DNA from: Halomonas chromatireducens
GTDB lineage: Bacteria; Pseudomonadota; Gammaproteobacteria; Pseudomonadales; Halomonadaceae
DNA: 64,000 bases
Assembly (NCBI RefSeq): GCF_001545155.1
Contig: NZ_CP014226.1
Location: forward strand, 2,834,387-2,898,386
Reading direction: 5' to 3'
This document shows positions 23,694 through 33,249 of the stretch, piece by piece; position 1 is the first letter of the stretch; each line of letters opens with the position of its first letter. Made by a program: the position numbers and the translations under genes. The notes under the pieces were generated by a model. That model ran no database searches. It saw nothing but the letters and a program-made list of their open reading frames with translations, and had not been told where the DNA came from.

Positions 23694-24772
23694 GGCAGTA
23701 CCCGCACGCTATCGCCTTGCTGCAGGCGCCCCTGGCCCGCCACCACCACCCGGTCGCCGTGAGAGAGCGGGGCCGAGATGGTCACCCAGCCGTCCGCCAG
23801 TCGCCCCGGTGCCACCGGCACCCTTCGCACGGTCTCGTCATCCGTCAGGGCCAGCACATAGGGCGCATGCCCCCCGGGGTCCTGCACGGCTGAGAGTGGC
23901 ACCTGCAACAATGACCTCATGGCAACGGAAAGAGATACCTGCACCGACTCGCCGGGGGCCAGACGCGTGTCGGGATCGAGTTCGACCACCACCGGCACCA
24001 GCGCCGAACCGGCTCTCCCCACGCTGCTGATCCGCCCCTGGAAGCGGCCTTCATGCAGCGTCGGCGACACCTGAGCCGGCAGCCCCGCGTTCAGCCGGGC
24101 GCCGAGCATCACCGGGACGCGAATCGCCACCTCCACGCCATCGACACCGGAAAGCGCCAGCACCGGTTCGCCAGCGGCCACGAAGTCACCCGCCTCGACA
24201 AAAAGGTCGGCCACGTCGGCCGCGAAGGGTGCCCGCAGCGTCATCTCATCGACCTGGGCCCGGGCGTCGTCACGGGAGGCCACCGCCTGCTCCCGGGCCT
24301 GGACGGTGGCCTCCCGTTCCGACAGCAGCCGATCCAGCTCCTCCTGGGCGACCAGGTTGCGTTCGCGCAGCGTCCGGGCCCGCTCAACATCCCTGCCCAG
24401 CCTGGCCAGATGGGCATCGAGTTCCCTCACCCGCCCCTCGGCTCCGGCCAGGGCAGGCTCCAGGGCCGGATTATGCAGGCGTGCCAGGGGCTCGCCCTTC
24501 TCGACACGCTGACCACGCTCCACGAGGCGCTCCCGAAGCACGCCGGCATGCAGGAAAGCCGGCGACACCCGCTCCTTCGGGCGGACGATGCCGGGGAAGC
24601 GAATTTGCTCTTCGCCGGCACTGTTTCGCACCGAGCTGACGCGAACGGCAGCCCGAGCATCGACCGTTGCATTCAGCGCTTGACTGGCGGCCGGCGCCCT
24701 GTCGCAGCCCCCCAGCAGCGCCAACAGCCCCAGCGCTGCCATTGCCACGCCCACTCTTCGACTATGCCTCAT
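23690..24772 (-). CDS. RND efflux periplasmic adaptor (membrane fusion protein), lipoprotein
   Basis: The 360-residue product is the periplasmic adaptor for the pump encoded next to it. A lipoprotein signal (LGLLALLGGC, lipidation Cys23) is followed by the standard adaptor order: biotinyl-lipoyl half (GVLRERLVERGQRVEKGEPL), a long alpha-hairpin coiled coil (about 110-170), the second lipoyl half (APFAADVADLFVEAGDFV), a beta barrel and a C-terminal membrane-proximal domain. A TetR operator copy lies 23 bp upstream of the ATG. Confidence 0.93.
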   Translation of the reverse strand: MRHSRRVGVAMAALGLLALLGGCDRAPAASQALNATVDARAAVRVSSVRNSAGEEQIRFPGIVRPKERVSPAFLHAGVLRERLVERGQRVEKGEPLARLHNPALEPALAGAEGRVRELDAHLARLGRDVERARTLRERNLVAQEELDRLLSEREATVQAREQAVASRDDARAQVDEMTLRAPFAADVADLFVEAGDFVAAGEPVLALSGVDGVEVAIRVPVMLGARLNAGLPAQVSPTLHEGRFQGRISSVGRAGSALVPVVVELDPDTRLAPGESVQVSLSVAMRSLLQVPLSAVQDPGGHAPYVLALTDDETVRRVPVAPGRLADGWVTISAPLSHGDRVVVAGQGRLQQGDSVRVLP

Positions 24773-24794
24773 ATTATTGTTTTCCTCCTTAACA

Positions 24795-24813
24795 AACTGG
24801 CCGACCAGTCAAT
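24795..24813. promoter_or_regulatory. Putative TetR operator copy 1, upstream of the efflux adaptor gene
   Basis: The plus-strand sequence AACTGGCCGACCAGTCAAT contains the inverted repeat ACTGG-CCGA-CCAGT. It lies between tetR and the adaptor gene, 23 bp before the adaptor ATG. A 19-bp copy with one difference lies before tetR, which is the expected pattern for a regulator that represses both units. Confidence 0.75.
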
Positions 24814-24830
24814 TACTGGCGCAAAAAAAC

Positions 24831-25436
24831 TCAGTTCTGCGGCGCGACCCCGGCCATGAAGATCTTCAGGAAATCTTCCAGAAAAGCCTCGTCGCTGCCC
24901 ATCCCCGGCCAGTGTTGATGATGACATTTGGCCTCGAACCATTGCGTGCAAGTCATCACGAACAGCGCGATCACATGGGTTGGGTTGATGTCCTTACGCA
25001 GCAGGCCACGCATCTGGGCCTGGCGAACCCATTCCGCACCCGCACCGACGAGCTGGTTGTCGAGCTCTCCACAATGACTGTCCCCTTCCAGATGGGTCCA
25101 GGCGAACAACCGCACTACGCCGGGGTTGTCGCGTAAAAAGTGGAAGTAGGCTTCCACCGAATTCCGCAGAAGCATGGCATCCGGCTCGCCTGCCCCCTCC
25201 AGCATGGCCATCTGGCCAGTGTAATAGCGCTCGAAGGCACGATTCTTGACCGCCTCCCACAGCTGTTCCTTGCTGCCAAAATGGTGATGGATAAGGCTCT
25301 TGGTAACATCGGCTGAACGCGCCAGCTCACTCAGCTTGACGGCGGAGAAGCCCTGCTCCACGAAGAGGGACTCCGCCGCCTCCATGATGCGCAGCCTGGT
25401 CTGTTCGGGATCTCGTGTCGTCGCTGGTTTGTTCAT
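24831..25436 (-). CDS. TetR-family transcriptional regulator
   Basis: The 201-residue product has a TetR N-terminal helix-turn-helix (RIMEAAESLFVEQGFSAVKL, then VTKSLIHHHFGSKEQLWEAV) and a helical ligand-binding C-terminal half. It is encoded just upstream of the adaptor and pump genes on the same strand. Matching operator-like sites before tetR and before the adaptor gene suggest autoregulation and local repression of the pump, relieved by a ligand that may be a pump substrate. Confidence 0.9.
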   Translation of the reverse strand: MNKPATTRDPEQTRLRIMEAAESLFVEQGFSAVKLSELARSADVTKSLIHHHFGSKEQLWEAVKNRAFERYYTGQMAMLEGAGEPDAMLLRNSVEAYFHFLRDNPGVVRLFAWTHLEGDSHCGELDNQLVGAGAEWVRQAQMRGLLRKDINPTHVIALFVMTCTQWFEAKCHHQHWPGMGSDEAFLEDFLKIFMAGVAPQN

Positions 25437-25453
25437 GTTGCCAATTTAATGCT

Positions 25454-25472
25454 AACTGGCCGACCGGTCAAT
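25454..25472. promoter_or_regulatory. Putative TetR operator copy 2, upstream of tetR
   Basis: AACTGGCCGACCGGTCAAT on the plus strand differs from copy 1 by one base (G for A). It contains the 8-bp palindrome GACCGGTC and lies 18 bp before the tetR ATG, the right place for autorepression. The paired copies flank the regulator gene. Confidence 0.75.
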
Positions 25473-25538
25473 AAGCTTTGCGCCCTTGCCGCTGCTGCCC
25501 GTGACGGGGGATGGTCGAAGCCTCACGGCAAGATAAGG

Positions 25539-25544
25539 TATAAT
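25539..25544 (+). promoter_or_regulatory. Candidate -10 box of the mnmA promoter
   Basis: TATAAT lies 39 bp upstream of the mnmA ATG. The region 17 bp before it (around GTCGAAG) is a poor -35 match, so this is a plausible but incomplete promoter. It would let mnmA be transcribed independently of rluE-nudJ, from which it has been separated by the efflux genes. Confidence 0.45.
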
Positions 25545-25582
25545 CCCCGCCCATTTGCGACCCATTCAATCCGAGAGCGCCC

Positions 25583-26695
25583 ATGACCGCCACCCCAGGC
25601 AAGGTGATCGTCGGCATGTCCGGCGGCGTCGACTCCTCCGTTTCCGCCCTGCTGCTGCTGGAGCAGGGGTATCAGGTCGAAGGCCTGTTCATGAAGAACT
25701 GGGACGAGGACGATGGCACCGAGTACTGCACCGCCAAGGCCGACCTGGCGGATGCCGAAGCCGTCTGCGAAAAGCTCGGCATCCGGCTGCACACCGCCAA
25801 TTTCGCCGCCGAGTACTGGGACAACGTGTTCGAGCACTTCCTGGCCGAGTACAAGGCCGGGCGTACTCCCAATCCGGATATCCTGTGTAACCGGGAAATC
25901 AAGTTCAAGGTGTTCCTCGAATACGCCGAGATGCTCGGTGCCGAGAAGATCGCCACCGGTCACTATGTTCGCCAGGGGGTTCGGGACGGCCAGCCGCGCC
26001 TGCTCAAGGGTATTGACATCAACAAGGACCAGAGCTATTTCCTGCATGCCGTGCCCGAGGCCGCCATCGCACGCACCCTGTTCCCGGTGGGCGAGCTGGA
26101 AAAACCCGAGGTGCGCGCCGTCGCCGAGCGCCACGGGCTCGCCACGGCGAAGAAGAAGGACTCCACCGGGATCTGCTTTATCGGTGAGCGCCGCTTCCGC
26201 GACTTCCTGCAGCAGTACCTGCCGGCCCAGCCGGGGGTGATCGAGACCCCCGAGGGCGACGTCATCGGCGAGCACATGGGCCTCATGTACTACACCCTCG
26301 GGCAGCGCCAGGGGCTCGGCATCGGCGGGCTCGCCGACTTCCCCGAGGAGCCCTGGTACGTGGCCGCCAAGGATCTGGAGCGAAACGTGCTGGTCGCCGT
26401 GCAGGGCAAGCACCATCCGCTGCTGTACAGCGACAACCTGGCGACCGAAGCGATGGACTGGGTGGCCGGCGAGCCCCCGGCAAGAGAAGGACGCTTTACC
26501 GCCAAGACCCGCTACCGGCAGGCCGATGTGCCCTGCTGGATGCAAACCCTCGCCGACGGCGGCGTGGAGGTACACTTCGACGACCCGCAGCGTGCCGTCA
26601 CCCCGGGACAGTCGCTGGTACTCTACGACGGTGATATCTGCCTCGGCGGCGGCGTGATCCGCGCCACCTGGAAAGCCACGGAGCCAGCCGCATGA
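25583..26695 (+). CDS. mnmA: tRNA-specific 2-thiouridylase MnmA
   Basis: MnmA thiolates U34 of tRNA-Lys, -Glu and -Gln, taking sulfur from the TusE relay. The 370-residue product shows the PP-loop GMSGGVDSS near residues 11-19, catalytic Cys102 in [10 protein letters not shown] and Cys198 in [10 protein letters not shown], and the [11 protein letters not shown] segment. The length is normal. hflD overlaps its stop by four bases and purB follows, the same order as in enterobacteria. Confidence 0.97.
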   Translation: MTATPGKVIVGMSGGVDSSVSALLLLEQGYQVEGLFMKNWDEDDGTEYCTAKADLADAEAVCEKLGIRLHTANFAAEYWDNVFEHFLAEYKAGRTPNPDILCNREIKFKVFLEYAEMLGAEKIATGHYVRQGVRDGQPRLLKGIDINKDQSYFLHAVPEAAIARTLFPVGELEKPEVRAVAERHGLATAKKKDSTGICFIGERRFRDFLQQYLPAQPGVIETPEGDVIGEHMGLMYYTLGQRQGLGIGGLADFPEEPWYVAAKDLERNVLVAVQGKHHPLLYSDNLATEAMDWVAGEPPAREGRFTAKTRYRQADVPCWMQTLADGGVEVHFDDPQRAVTPGQSLVLYDGDICLGGGVIRATWKATEPAA

Positions 26696-27330
26696 CTGCA
26701 ACCCCGATTCACCGAATCCCGGACTCACCCACTGCCCGTCAGGCCCTGGCACTGGCCGGCGTGTTTCAGTCCGCCAGCCTGGTCGACGAGCTGGCACGCA
26801 CCGGCCAGGTCGAACCGCGCGCCTGGGAAACCCTGATTCGCGCCACGCTGGATACTAACCCCGACAGCTTCGAAGCCATCTATGGTGGCCACCCCAACAA
26901 CCTGCGCCGCGGACTCGACGTACTGGAAGCGGTGGTGGGTCGCAAACAGTCCAACCCGGTGGTACTGCGCTACGGCTTCACCCTGCTGCTGCTGATGAAC
27001 AAGCTGCGCCAGGATGACGAGATGATGGCGGGACTGGGCCAGCGCCTGACCCGCATTCAGGGCCAGGCCGAGCACTTCGGTGCCACCCACGAGAATGTCA
27101 TCGCCAGCCTCGGCGAGGCCTATCAGGAAACGCTGTCGACGCTGAAGACCCGCATCGTGGTACAGGGTGACCCCTCCCTGCTGCAGTCCCGTATGATGCC
27201 CGAGCGGGTGCGCGCCATCCTGCTCGCCGGCATCCGTTTTGCCCTGCTCTGGCACCAGCAGGGCGGACGGCGCTGGAAGCTGGTCTTCCAGCGTGGCGCC
27301 CTGAAGAACACCCTGGATCAGCTGGGCTGA
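26692..27330 (+). CDS. hflD: HflD, high-frequency lysogenization protein homologue
   Basis: HflD is a peripheral inner-membrane protein conserved between mnmA and purB; in E. coli it binds phage lambda CII, but its housekeeping role is unclear. The 212-residue product has [32 protein letters not shown] and the C-terminal [20 protein letters not shown], all family features. It overlaps mnmA (ATGA) and is followed by purB after 45 bp. Confidence 0.93.
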   Translation: MTATPIHRIPDSPTARQALALAGVFQSASLVDELARTGQVEPRAWETLIRATLDTNPDSFEAIYGGHPNNLRRGLDVLEAVVGRKQSNPVVLRYGFTLLLLMNKLRQDDEMMAGLGQRLTRIQGQAEHFGATHENVIASLGEAYQETLSTLKTRIVVQGDPSLLQSRMMPERVRAILLAGIRFALLWHQQGGRRWKLVFQRGALKNTLDQLG

Positions 27331-28755
<1,425 letters not shown>

Positions 28756-28786
28756 GGCAGTTGCAACGGTTTATCGGAGACGCGCA

Positions 28787-29350
28787 TTGGTAAAACTCAA
28801 CAGGATCTACACCCGTACCGGGGACAAGGGCGACACCGGGCTCGGCGACGGCAGCCGCGTGGCCAAGCACGACCGTCGCGTGGAAGCCTTCGGCACCGTG
28901 GACGAGACCAATGCCACCATTGGCCTGGCCCAGCTGCATGCCGAAGGCGAACTGCAGCAGATGCTGGCCACCGTGCAGAACGACCTGTTCGACGTGGGCG
29001 CCGACCTGTGCACGCCGGAACAGGAAGACCCGACGTATCCTCCCCTGAGGGTCACGGCAACCCAGGTGGAGTTCCTTGAACGCCAGATCGACGCCATGAA
29101 CGCCGATCTCGCCAGCCTGCGCTCCTTCATCCTGCCGGGGGGAACCCCGTTGGCCGCTCACCTCCACCTGGCCCGCACCGTCGCCCGGCGCGCCGAACGC
29201 CTGGTCACACTGCTGATGATCGAGCAGCCGGTGAACCCCGAGGTGCTGCGCTACATGAACCGCCTCTCCGACCTGCTGTTCGTCGCAGCCCGCAAGGCCA
29301 ACGACAACGGCGCGGGTGATGTGCTGTGGGTACCCGGTGCCAACCGATGA
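28787..29350 (+). CDS. Cob(I)alamin adenosyltransferase, PduO type
   Basis: The 187-residue product adenosylates cob(I)alamin to give coenzyme B12. The PduO-type signature is clear: KLNRIYTRTGDKGDTGLGDG near the N-terminus (ATP binding), FGTVDETNATIGLA, QNDLFDVGADL, ILPGGT and ARTVARRAERL. Translation appears to start at a TTG (28787), with CGGAG upstream. No ATG or GTG in the frame includes the conserved first residues. Its stop overlaps an ATG of the following roxA frame, so both are cotranscribed. No other B12 gene is nearby. Confidence 0.93.
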   Translation: MVKLNRIYTRTGDKGDTGLGDGSRVAKHDRRVEAFGTVDETNATIGLAQLHAEGELQQMLATVQNDLFDVGADLCTPEQEDPTYPPLRVTATQVEFLERQIDAMNADLASLRSFILPGGTPLAAHLHLARTVARRAERLVTLLMIEQPVNPEVLRYMNRLSDLLFVAARKANDNGAGDVLWVPGANR

Positions 29351-29370
29351 GCTTTCTCGAGGAAAACAGC

Positions 29371-30549
29371 ATGGGCAGTGCCCCCCCCCTTACCCTGCTT
29401 GGCGGCCTCTCCCCCGCCGAGTTCCTGCGCGACTACTGGCAGCGCAGGCCGCTGCTGATCCGCGGTGCCTTTCCCGACCTTGAGTGCCCGCTGGAGCCCG
29501 ACGAACTTGCCGGGCTCGCCTGCGAGGAGGGCGTCGAATCCCGCTTGGTGGAGGAGCACGGCGCCGAAGGCCCCTGGCAGGTGAGCCACGGCCCCTTCGA
29601 CGAGGCCACCTTCTCCAGGCTGCCCGAGCGCAACTGGACGCTGCTGGTGCAGGCGGTGGACCACTTCGTCCCCGAAGTGGCCGAACTGCTCGAGCACTTC
29701 GACTTCCTGCCGCGCTGGCGCCTCGACGACATCATGATCAGCTACGCCCCCCCGGGCGGTAGCGTCGGCCCTCACGTGGACCAGTACGATGTCTTCCTGC
29801 TCCAGGGCAGCGGGCAGCGTCGCTGGCAGCTGGGCGGCAAGGTCGCCGACGATGCTCCCATCCTCGACGGCATCGACCTGCGCATTCTCGAGCGCTTCTC
29901 GGTGGAGGCCGGCGCCGACTGGGTACTGGAGCCCGGCGACATGCTGTACCTGCCGCCGGCCTGGGCCCATCACGGGGTCAGCGAATCCAGCGACTGCATG
30001 ACCCTCTCGGTGGGCTTTCGCGCGCCATCGGCGGACGAGGCGATCACCTCCTTTGCCGACTACCTGGGGGAGCAGTTACCCCCCTCGCTGCGCTATTCGG
30101 ATGCGGGGATGACCCCACCCTCCGACCCGGCGGAACTCGACGATGCCGCTGTCGCCCGCATGCGCGCACTGATTCTCGACACGCTCGACGACCCGGCTCA
30201 ACTGGCACAGTGGTTCGGTCGTGTCATGACGCAGCCCAAGTACGTCGACCAGCTCGTGCCCAGCGAGGAGCCCACCGAGGTCGAAGACCTTGTTGCTGCA
30301 CTACAGGACGGCGAGGAACTGGTCCGCAGCCCTGGCTCTCGCTTCGCCTGGCGGACAGACGGCGACCGGACGACGCTCTTCGTCGATGGCGACGGCATCG
30401 ACTGCCCCCTGCCGCTGGCACGCGCCCTGGCCGACATCACGCCTATCGATGCCGACCTGCTTGAACAAGAAGGCGCGGCCGCCCTGCTCGTCGCCCTGGT
30501 CGACGCGGGCAGCCTAGGCTGGGCCGAGGAATACGAGGAGGAACAATAG
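29371..30549 (+). CDS. roxA: Ribosomal protein uL16 3-hydroxylase RoxA, JmjC/cupin oxygenase
   Basis: RoxA (YcfD) is an Fe(II)/2-oxoglutarate oxygenase that hydroxylates an arginine of ribosomal protein L16. The product (392 residues from the ATG at 29371, preceded by GAGGAAAA) has AEFLRDYWQRRPLLIRGAFP, WQVSHGPF, ISYAPPGGSVGPHVDQYDVF with the His-x-Asp iron ligands, LEPGDMLYLPPAWAHHGV with the distal His, and SVGFRAPS. An ATG at 29347 overlapping the upstream stop is an alternative start (400 residues). The purB neighbourhood is shared with E. coli. Confidence 0.93.
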   Translation: MGSAPPLTLLGGLSPAEFLRDYWQRRPLLIRGAFPDLECPLEPDELAGLACEEGVESRLVEEHGAEGPWQVSHGPFDEATFSRLPERNWTLLVQAVDHFVPEVAELLEHFDFLPRWRLDDIMISYAPPGGSVGPHVDQYDVFLLQGSGQRRWQLGGKVADDAPILDGIDLRILERFSVEAGADWVLEPGDMLYLPPAWAHHGVSESSDCMTLSVGFRAPSADEAITSFADYLGEQLPPSLRYSDAGMTPPSDPAELDDAAVARMRALILDTLDDPAQLAQWFGRVMTQPKYVDQLVPSEEPTEVEDLVAALQDGEELVRSPGSRFAWRTDGDRTTLFVDGDGIDCPLPLARALADITPIDADLLEQEGAAALLVALVDAGSLGWAEEYEEEQ

Positions 30550-30550
30550 C

Positions 30551-30976
30551 ATGGCCGATATCCAGATACTGGATGGCGACTGGGACCAGCTGGGGGAGGT
30601 CGCCTCCGAGATACGCCGCGTGGTGTTCATCGAAGAGCAGCAGGTGCCGTGGGAAGAGGAGTGGGACGGCCGTGACGGCGCCTGCCGCCACTTCCTCGCC
30701 CTGCGCCATGACATTCCCCTGGGCACCGCCAGGCTGCTACCCGATGGACATATCGGCCGCGTCGCCGTGCTGAGCGAGGCCCGCGGGCTGGGCATCGGCG
30801 CGGCCCTGATGGAAGCCACCATCGAGGCAGCCCGCCATCTGGGCCATGAGCAAGTGGAGCTTGCCGCCCAGACCCACGCTCTCGATTTCTATGAGCGCCT
30901 CGGCTTTACCGCCTACGGTGATGAATTCATGGATGCCGGTATTCCGCACCGCAACATGCGCCTGGCACTGCGCTGA
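30551..30976 (+). CDS. GNAT-family N-acetyltransferase
   Basis: The 141-residue product has the GNAT fold: RRVVFIEEQQVPWEEE at the N-terminus, IGRVAVLSEARGLGIGAALM with the acetyl-CoA-binding loop, and ALDFYERLGFTAYGDEFMDA near the end, the pattern of YjcF/ElaA-like acetyltransferases. GAGGAGGAA precedes the ATG and only one base separates it from roxA, so it is the last gene of that unit. Its substrate is not known from sequence. Confidence 0.85.
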   Translation: MADIQILDGDWDQLGEVASEIRRVVFIEEQQVPWEEEWDGRDGACRHFLALRHDIPLGTARLLPDGHIGRVAVLSEARGLGIGAALMEATIEAARHLGHEQVELAAQTHALDFYERLGFTAYGDEFMDAGIPHRNMRLALR

Positions 30977-31374
30977 CCTCATCATACCGGCCGGACACAG
31001 TGCCGGAATTCGACTACAGGAATCGCCCCCTCCCCGCAGCTCTTGTAGTCGAGTTACAACCCTCTCTCCCCCCAAGTGTCAATTGCGAAACCCCCGGCTC
31101 AAGGCGCATAGTGGTACCAGGACGAAATTAAAACGAACGTTCGGTAATCGCCAAATGATGGCTATTCCAACAGATGTTTTCTTTTCGTGATCGGTTCGAC
31201 CAAGGCCGTAGAGACATCTCTTCTTCCCTGGTGGAACCTGACATCACTTCGCAGTTGCAGCATATCGCGCCCCTCCCGGCGAGATGCCGCAAGCGAGCGA
31301 TCGACAAGGCAGCGATACGCCTCATACGGCAGTCGAGGCCGATCACTACACCTCTGATCGGAAGGATGGTACCC
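30977..31374 (+). promoter_or_regulatory. Long regulatory leader of aceA
   Basis: This 398-bp gene-free region precedes isocitrate lyase. It holds an inverted pair of TCGACTACA/TGTAGTCGA (31010-31018 and 31044-31052), a 17-bp HexR-like palindrome (31043-31059), a perfect palindrome CGAACGTTCG (31134-31143) and an imperfect 22-bp stem (31193-31214 with 31217-31238, 16 pairs) that makes both strands read a similar peptide. An in-frame upstream extension of aceA exists but lacks isocitrate lyase similarity. I see no convincing small gene. Confidence 0.55.
31043..31059. promoter_or_regulatory. HexR/RccR-like operator before aceA
   Basis: TTGTAGTCGAGTTACAA has outer arms TTGTA and TACAA. It fits the pattern TTGTAATNNNATTACAA, described for the RpiR-family regulator HexR, at all fixed positions except two (G for A, once in each arm). 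HexR and its relative RccR control glyoxylate-shunt and gluconeogenic genes in several gammaproteobacteria, so the position 315 bp before aceA is meaningful. No rpiR-type gene lies in the window. Confidence 0.55.
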
Positions 31375-32970
31375 ATGTCCTACAAAGACGACATCAAGGC
31401 TCTGGCTCAACTGCGCGAAGCCCAGCAAGGCAAGTGGGCGAGCATCAGCCCCGAGAACGTGGCCCGGATGCGTGCTCAGAACCGTTTCCAGACCGGCCTG
31501 GACATCGCCCGCTACACCGCCAAGATCATGCGCGAGGACATGGCCGCCTATGACGCTGACACCGCTCAGTACACCCAGTCCCTGGGTTGCTGGCACGGTT
31601 TCATTGGCCAGCAGAAGCTGATCTCCATCAAGAAGCACTTTGGCACTACAAAGCGCCGCTATCTCTACCTCTCCGGCTGGATGGTCGCCGCCCTGCGCAG
31701 CGAATTCGGCCCGCTGCCCGACCAGTCCATGCACGAGAAGACCACCGTGTCGGGCCTGATCGAAGAGCTCTATACCTTCCTGCGTCAGGCCGATGCATGG
31801 GAGCTGAACCACCTGTTCCGCGATCTGGAAGAGGCCCAGAAGGCCGAGGACAAAGCCCGCGCCGACGAGCTGATCGCCAAGATCGACAATCACGAAACCC
31901 ACGTCGTGCCGATCATCGCCGATATCGACGCCGGTTTCGGCAACGCCGAGGCGACCTATCTGCTGGCCAAGCAGATGATCGAGGCCGGTGCCTGCTGCAT
32001 CCAGATCGAGAACCAGGTCTCCGACGAGAAGCAGTGCGGTCATCAGGACGGCAAGGTCACCGTGCCCCATGAAGACTTCCTGGCCAAGATCAACGCCGTG
32101 CGCTATGCCTTCCTGGAGCTCGGCGTCGAGGACGGCGTCATCGTCGCCCGTACCGACTCCCTGGGTGCCGGCCTGACCCAGAAGATTGCCGTGACCAAGG
32201 AGCCGGGTGACCTGGGCGACCAGTACAACAGCTTCCTGGACGGCGACGAGATCACCTCGGCTTCCGACATCGACAACGGCGACGTGGTCATCAAGCAGAA
32301 CGGCAAGCTGGTCAAGGTCAAGCGCCTGGCCTCAGGCCTGTTCCAGTTCAAGCCGGGGACCGGTGAGGACCGCGTGGTGCTGGACTGTATCACCAGCCTG
32401 CAGAACGGCGCCGACCTGCTGTGGATCGAGACCGAGAAGCCCCACGTCGGCCAGATCGCCGCCATGGTCAACCGCATCCGTGCGGAAGTACCGGATGCCA
32501 AGTTGGTCTACAACAACTCGCCCTCCTTCAACTGGACCCTGAACTTCCGCCAGCAGGTATTCGATGCCTGGGAGAAGGAAGGCAAGGACCTGTCGGCCTA
32601 CGATCGCGCCAGCCTGATGAGCGCCGAGTACGACGACACCGAGCTTGGCAAGCTGGCCGACGAGTGGACCCGCAACTTCCAGCGTGACGCCGCACGGGAA
32701 GCCGGTATCTTCCACCACCTGATCACCCTGCCGACCTACCACACCGCGGCCCTGTCCACCGACAACCTGGCCAAGGGCTATTTCGGCGACGAGGGCATGC
32801 TGGCCTACGTGGCGGGCGTACAGCGCCGCGAGATCCGCGAGGGCATCGCCACCGTCAAGCACCAGGACATGGCTGGCTCCAACATCGGCGACGACCACAA
32901 GGAGTTCTTCCACGGCGAAGCAGCACTGAAGGCTGGTGGCAAGGACAACACCATGAATCAGTTCGGCTGA
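31375..32970 (+). CDS. aceA: Isocitrate lyase, long 531-residue class
   Basis: Isocitrate lyase splits isocitrate into succinate and glyoxylate, the first step of the glyoxylate bypass. The 531-residue product has the Pseudomonas-type length and the catalytic motif DEKQCGH (Cys221), with GCWHGFIGQQ, HVVPIIADIDAGFGNAEATY and NNSPSFNWTLNFRQQ. GGAAGGAT precedes the ATG at 31375. Two isocitrate dehydrogenases compete for the same substrate. A strong terminator follows. Malate synthase is not in the window. Confidence 0.97.
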   Translation: MSYKDDIKALAQLREAQQGKWASISPENVARMRAQNRFQTGLDIARYTAKIMREDMAAYDADTAQYTQSLGCWHGFIGQQKLISIKKHFGTTKRRYLYLSGWMVAALRSEFGPLPDQSMHEKTTVSGLIEELYTFLRQADAWELNHLFRDLEEAQKAEDKARADELIAKIDNHETHVVPIIADIDAGFGNAEATYLLAKQMIEAGACCIQIENQVSDEKQCGHQDGKVTVPHEDFLAKINAVRYAFLELGVEDGVIVARTDSLGAGLTQKIAVTKEPGDLGDQYNSFLDGDEITSASDIDNGDVVIKQNGKLVKVKRLASGLFQFKPGTGEDRVVLDCITSLQNGADLLWIETEKPHVGQIAAMVNRIRAEVPDAKLVYNNSPSFNWTLNFRQQVFDAWEKEGKDLSAYDRASLMSAEYDDTELGKLADEWTRNFQRDAAREAGIFHHLITLPTYHTAALSTDNLAKGYFGDEGMLAYVAGVQRREIREGIATVKHQDMAGSNIGDDHKEFFHGEAALKAGGKDNTMNQFG

Positions 32971-33002
32971 TCACCCTTTGCAGTAGAACGACTGGAACCC
33001 TT

Positions 33003-33027
33003 GGGAGGCCTCGCGCCTCCCTTTTTT
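33003..33027 (+). terminator. Intrinsic terminator of aceA
   Basis: A perfect 7-bp stem GGGAGGC/GCCTCCC with a 5-base loop is followed directly by six T residues, 33 bp after the aceA stop. Confidence 0.9.
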
Positions 33028-33105
33028 GTGGGTGGCAGCCATCTTCATGGCGACTACCCTTGATTACATCAGGCAAACTTGCACATTGTTTGACCGCTTC
33101 CTCTC

Positions 33106-33111
33106 TATACT
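33106..33111 (+). promoter_or_regulatory. Candidate -10 box for the glycine-zipper lipoprotein gene
   Basis: TATACT lies about 140 bp upstream of the lipoprotein ATG in an AT-richer stretch. TTGCAC (33079-33084) and TTGTTT (33087-33092) are possible -35 boxes but their spacings (21 and 13 bp) are poor, so this promoter is tentative. Confidence 0.35.
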
Positions 33112-33249
33112 ACAAGGCACTAGAACAGCTCATACTGGTCAAAGGATCGATGACTGGGTAAGCTAGTTAGCAAACAGCGTTTCCATAACAAGGCGGTATC
33201 GAGAACGGGCAGGAAAGCCCCCACCGTGCTGCTCCCCAGGAGGTTTTTC

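Noticed and set aside
22464..23762. 432-codon plus-strand frame over the RND pump gene
   Set aside because: Antisense to the first part of the pump gene, whose TM4 and periplasmic motifs are clear; the shadow is His/Gln-rich and domainless.
31174..31374. N-terminal extension of aceA by 67 codons
   Set aside because: The extension has no isocitrate lyase similarity, contains a palindromic repeat, and a good ribosome site lies at the ATG at 31375.
31162..32070. 302-codon minus-strand frame over aceA and its leader
   Set aside because: Antisense to isocitrate lyase. The similar peptides on both strands near 31193-31238 come from an inverted repeat, not from coding.
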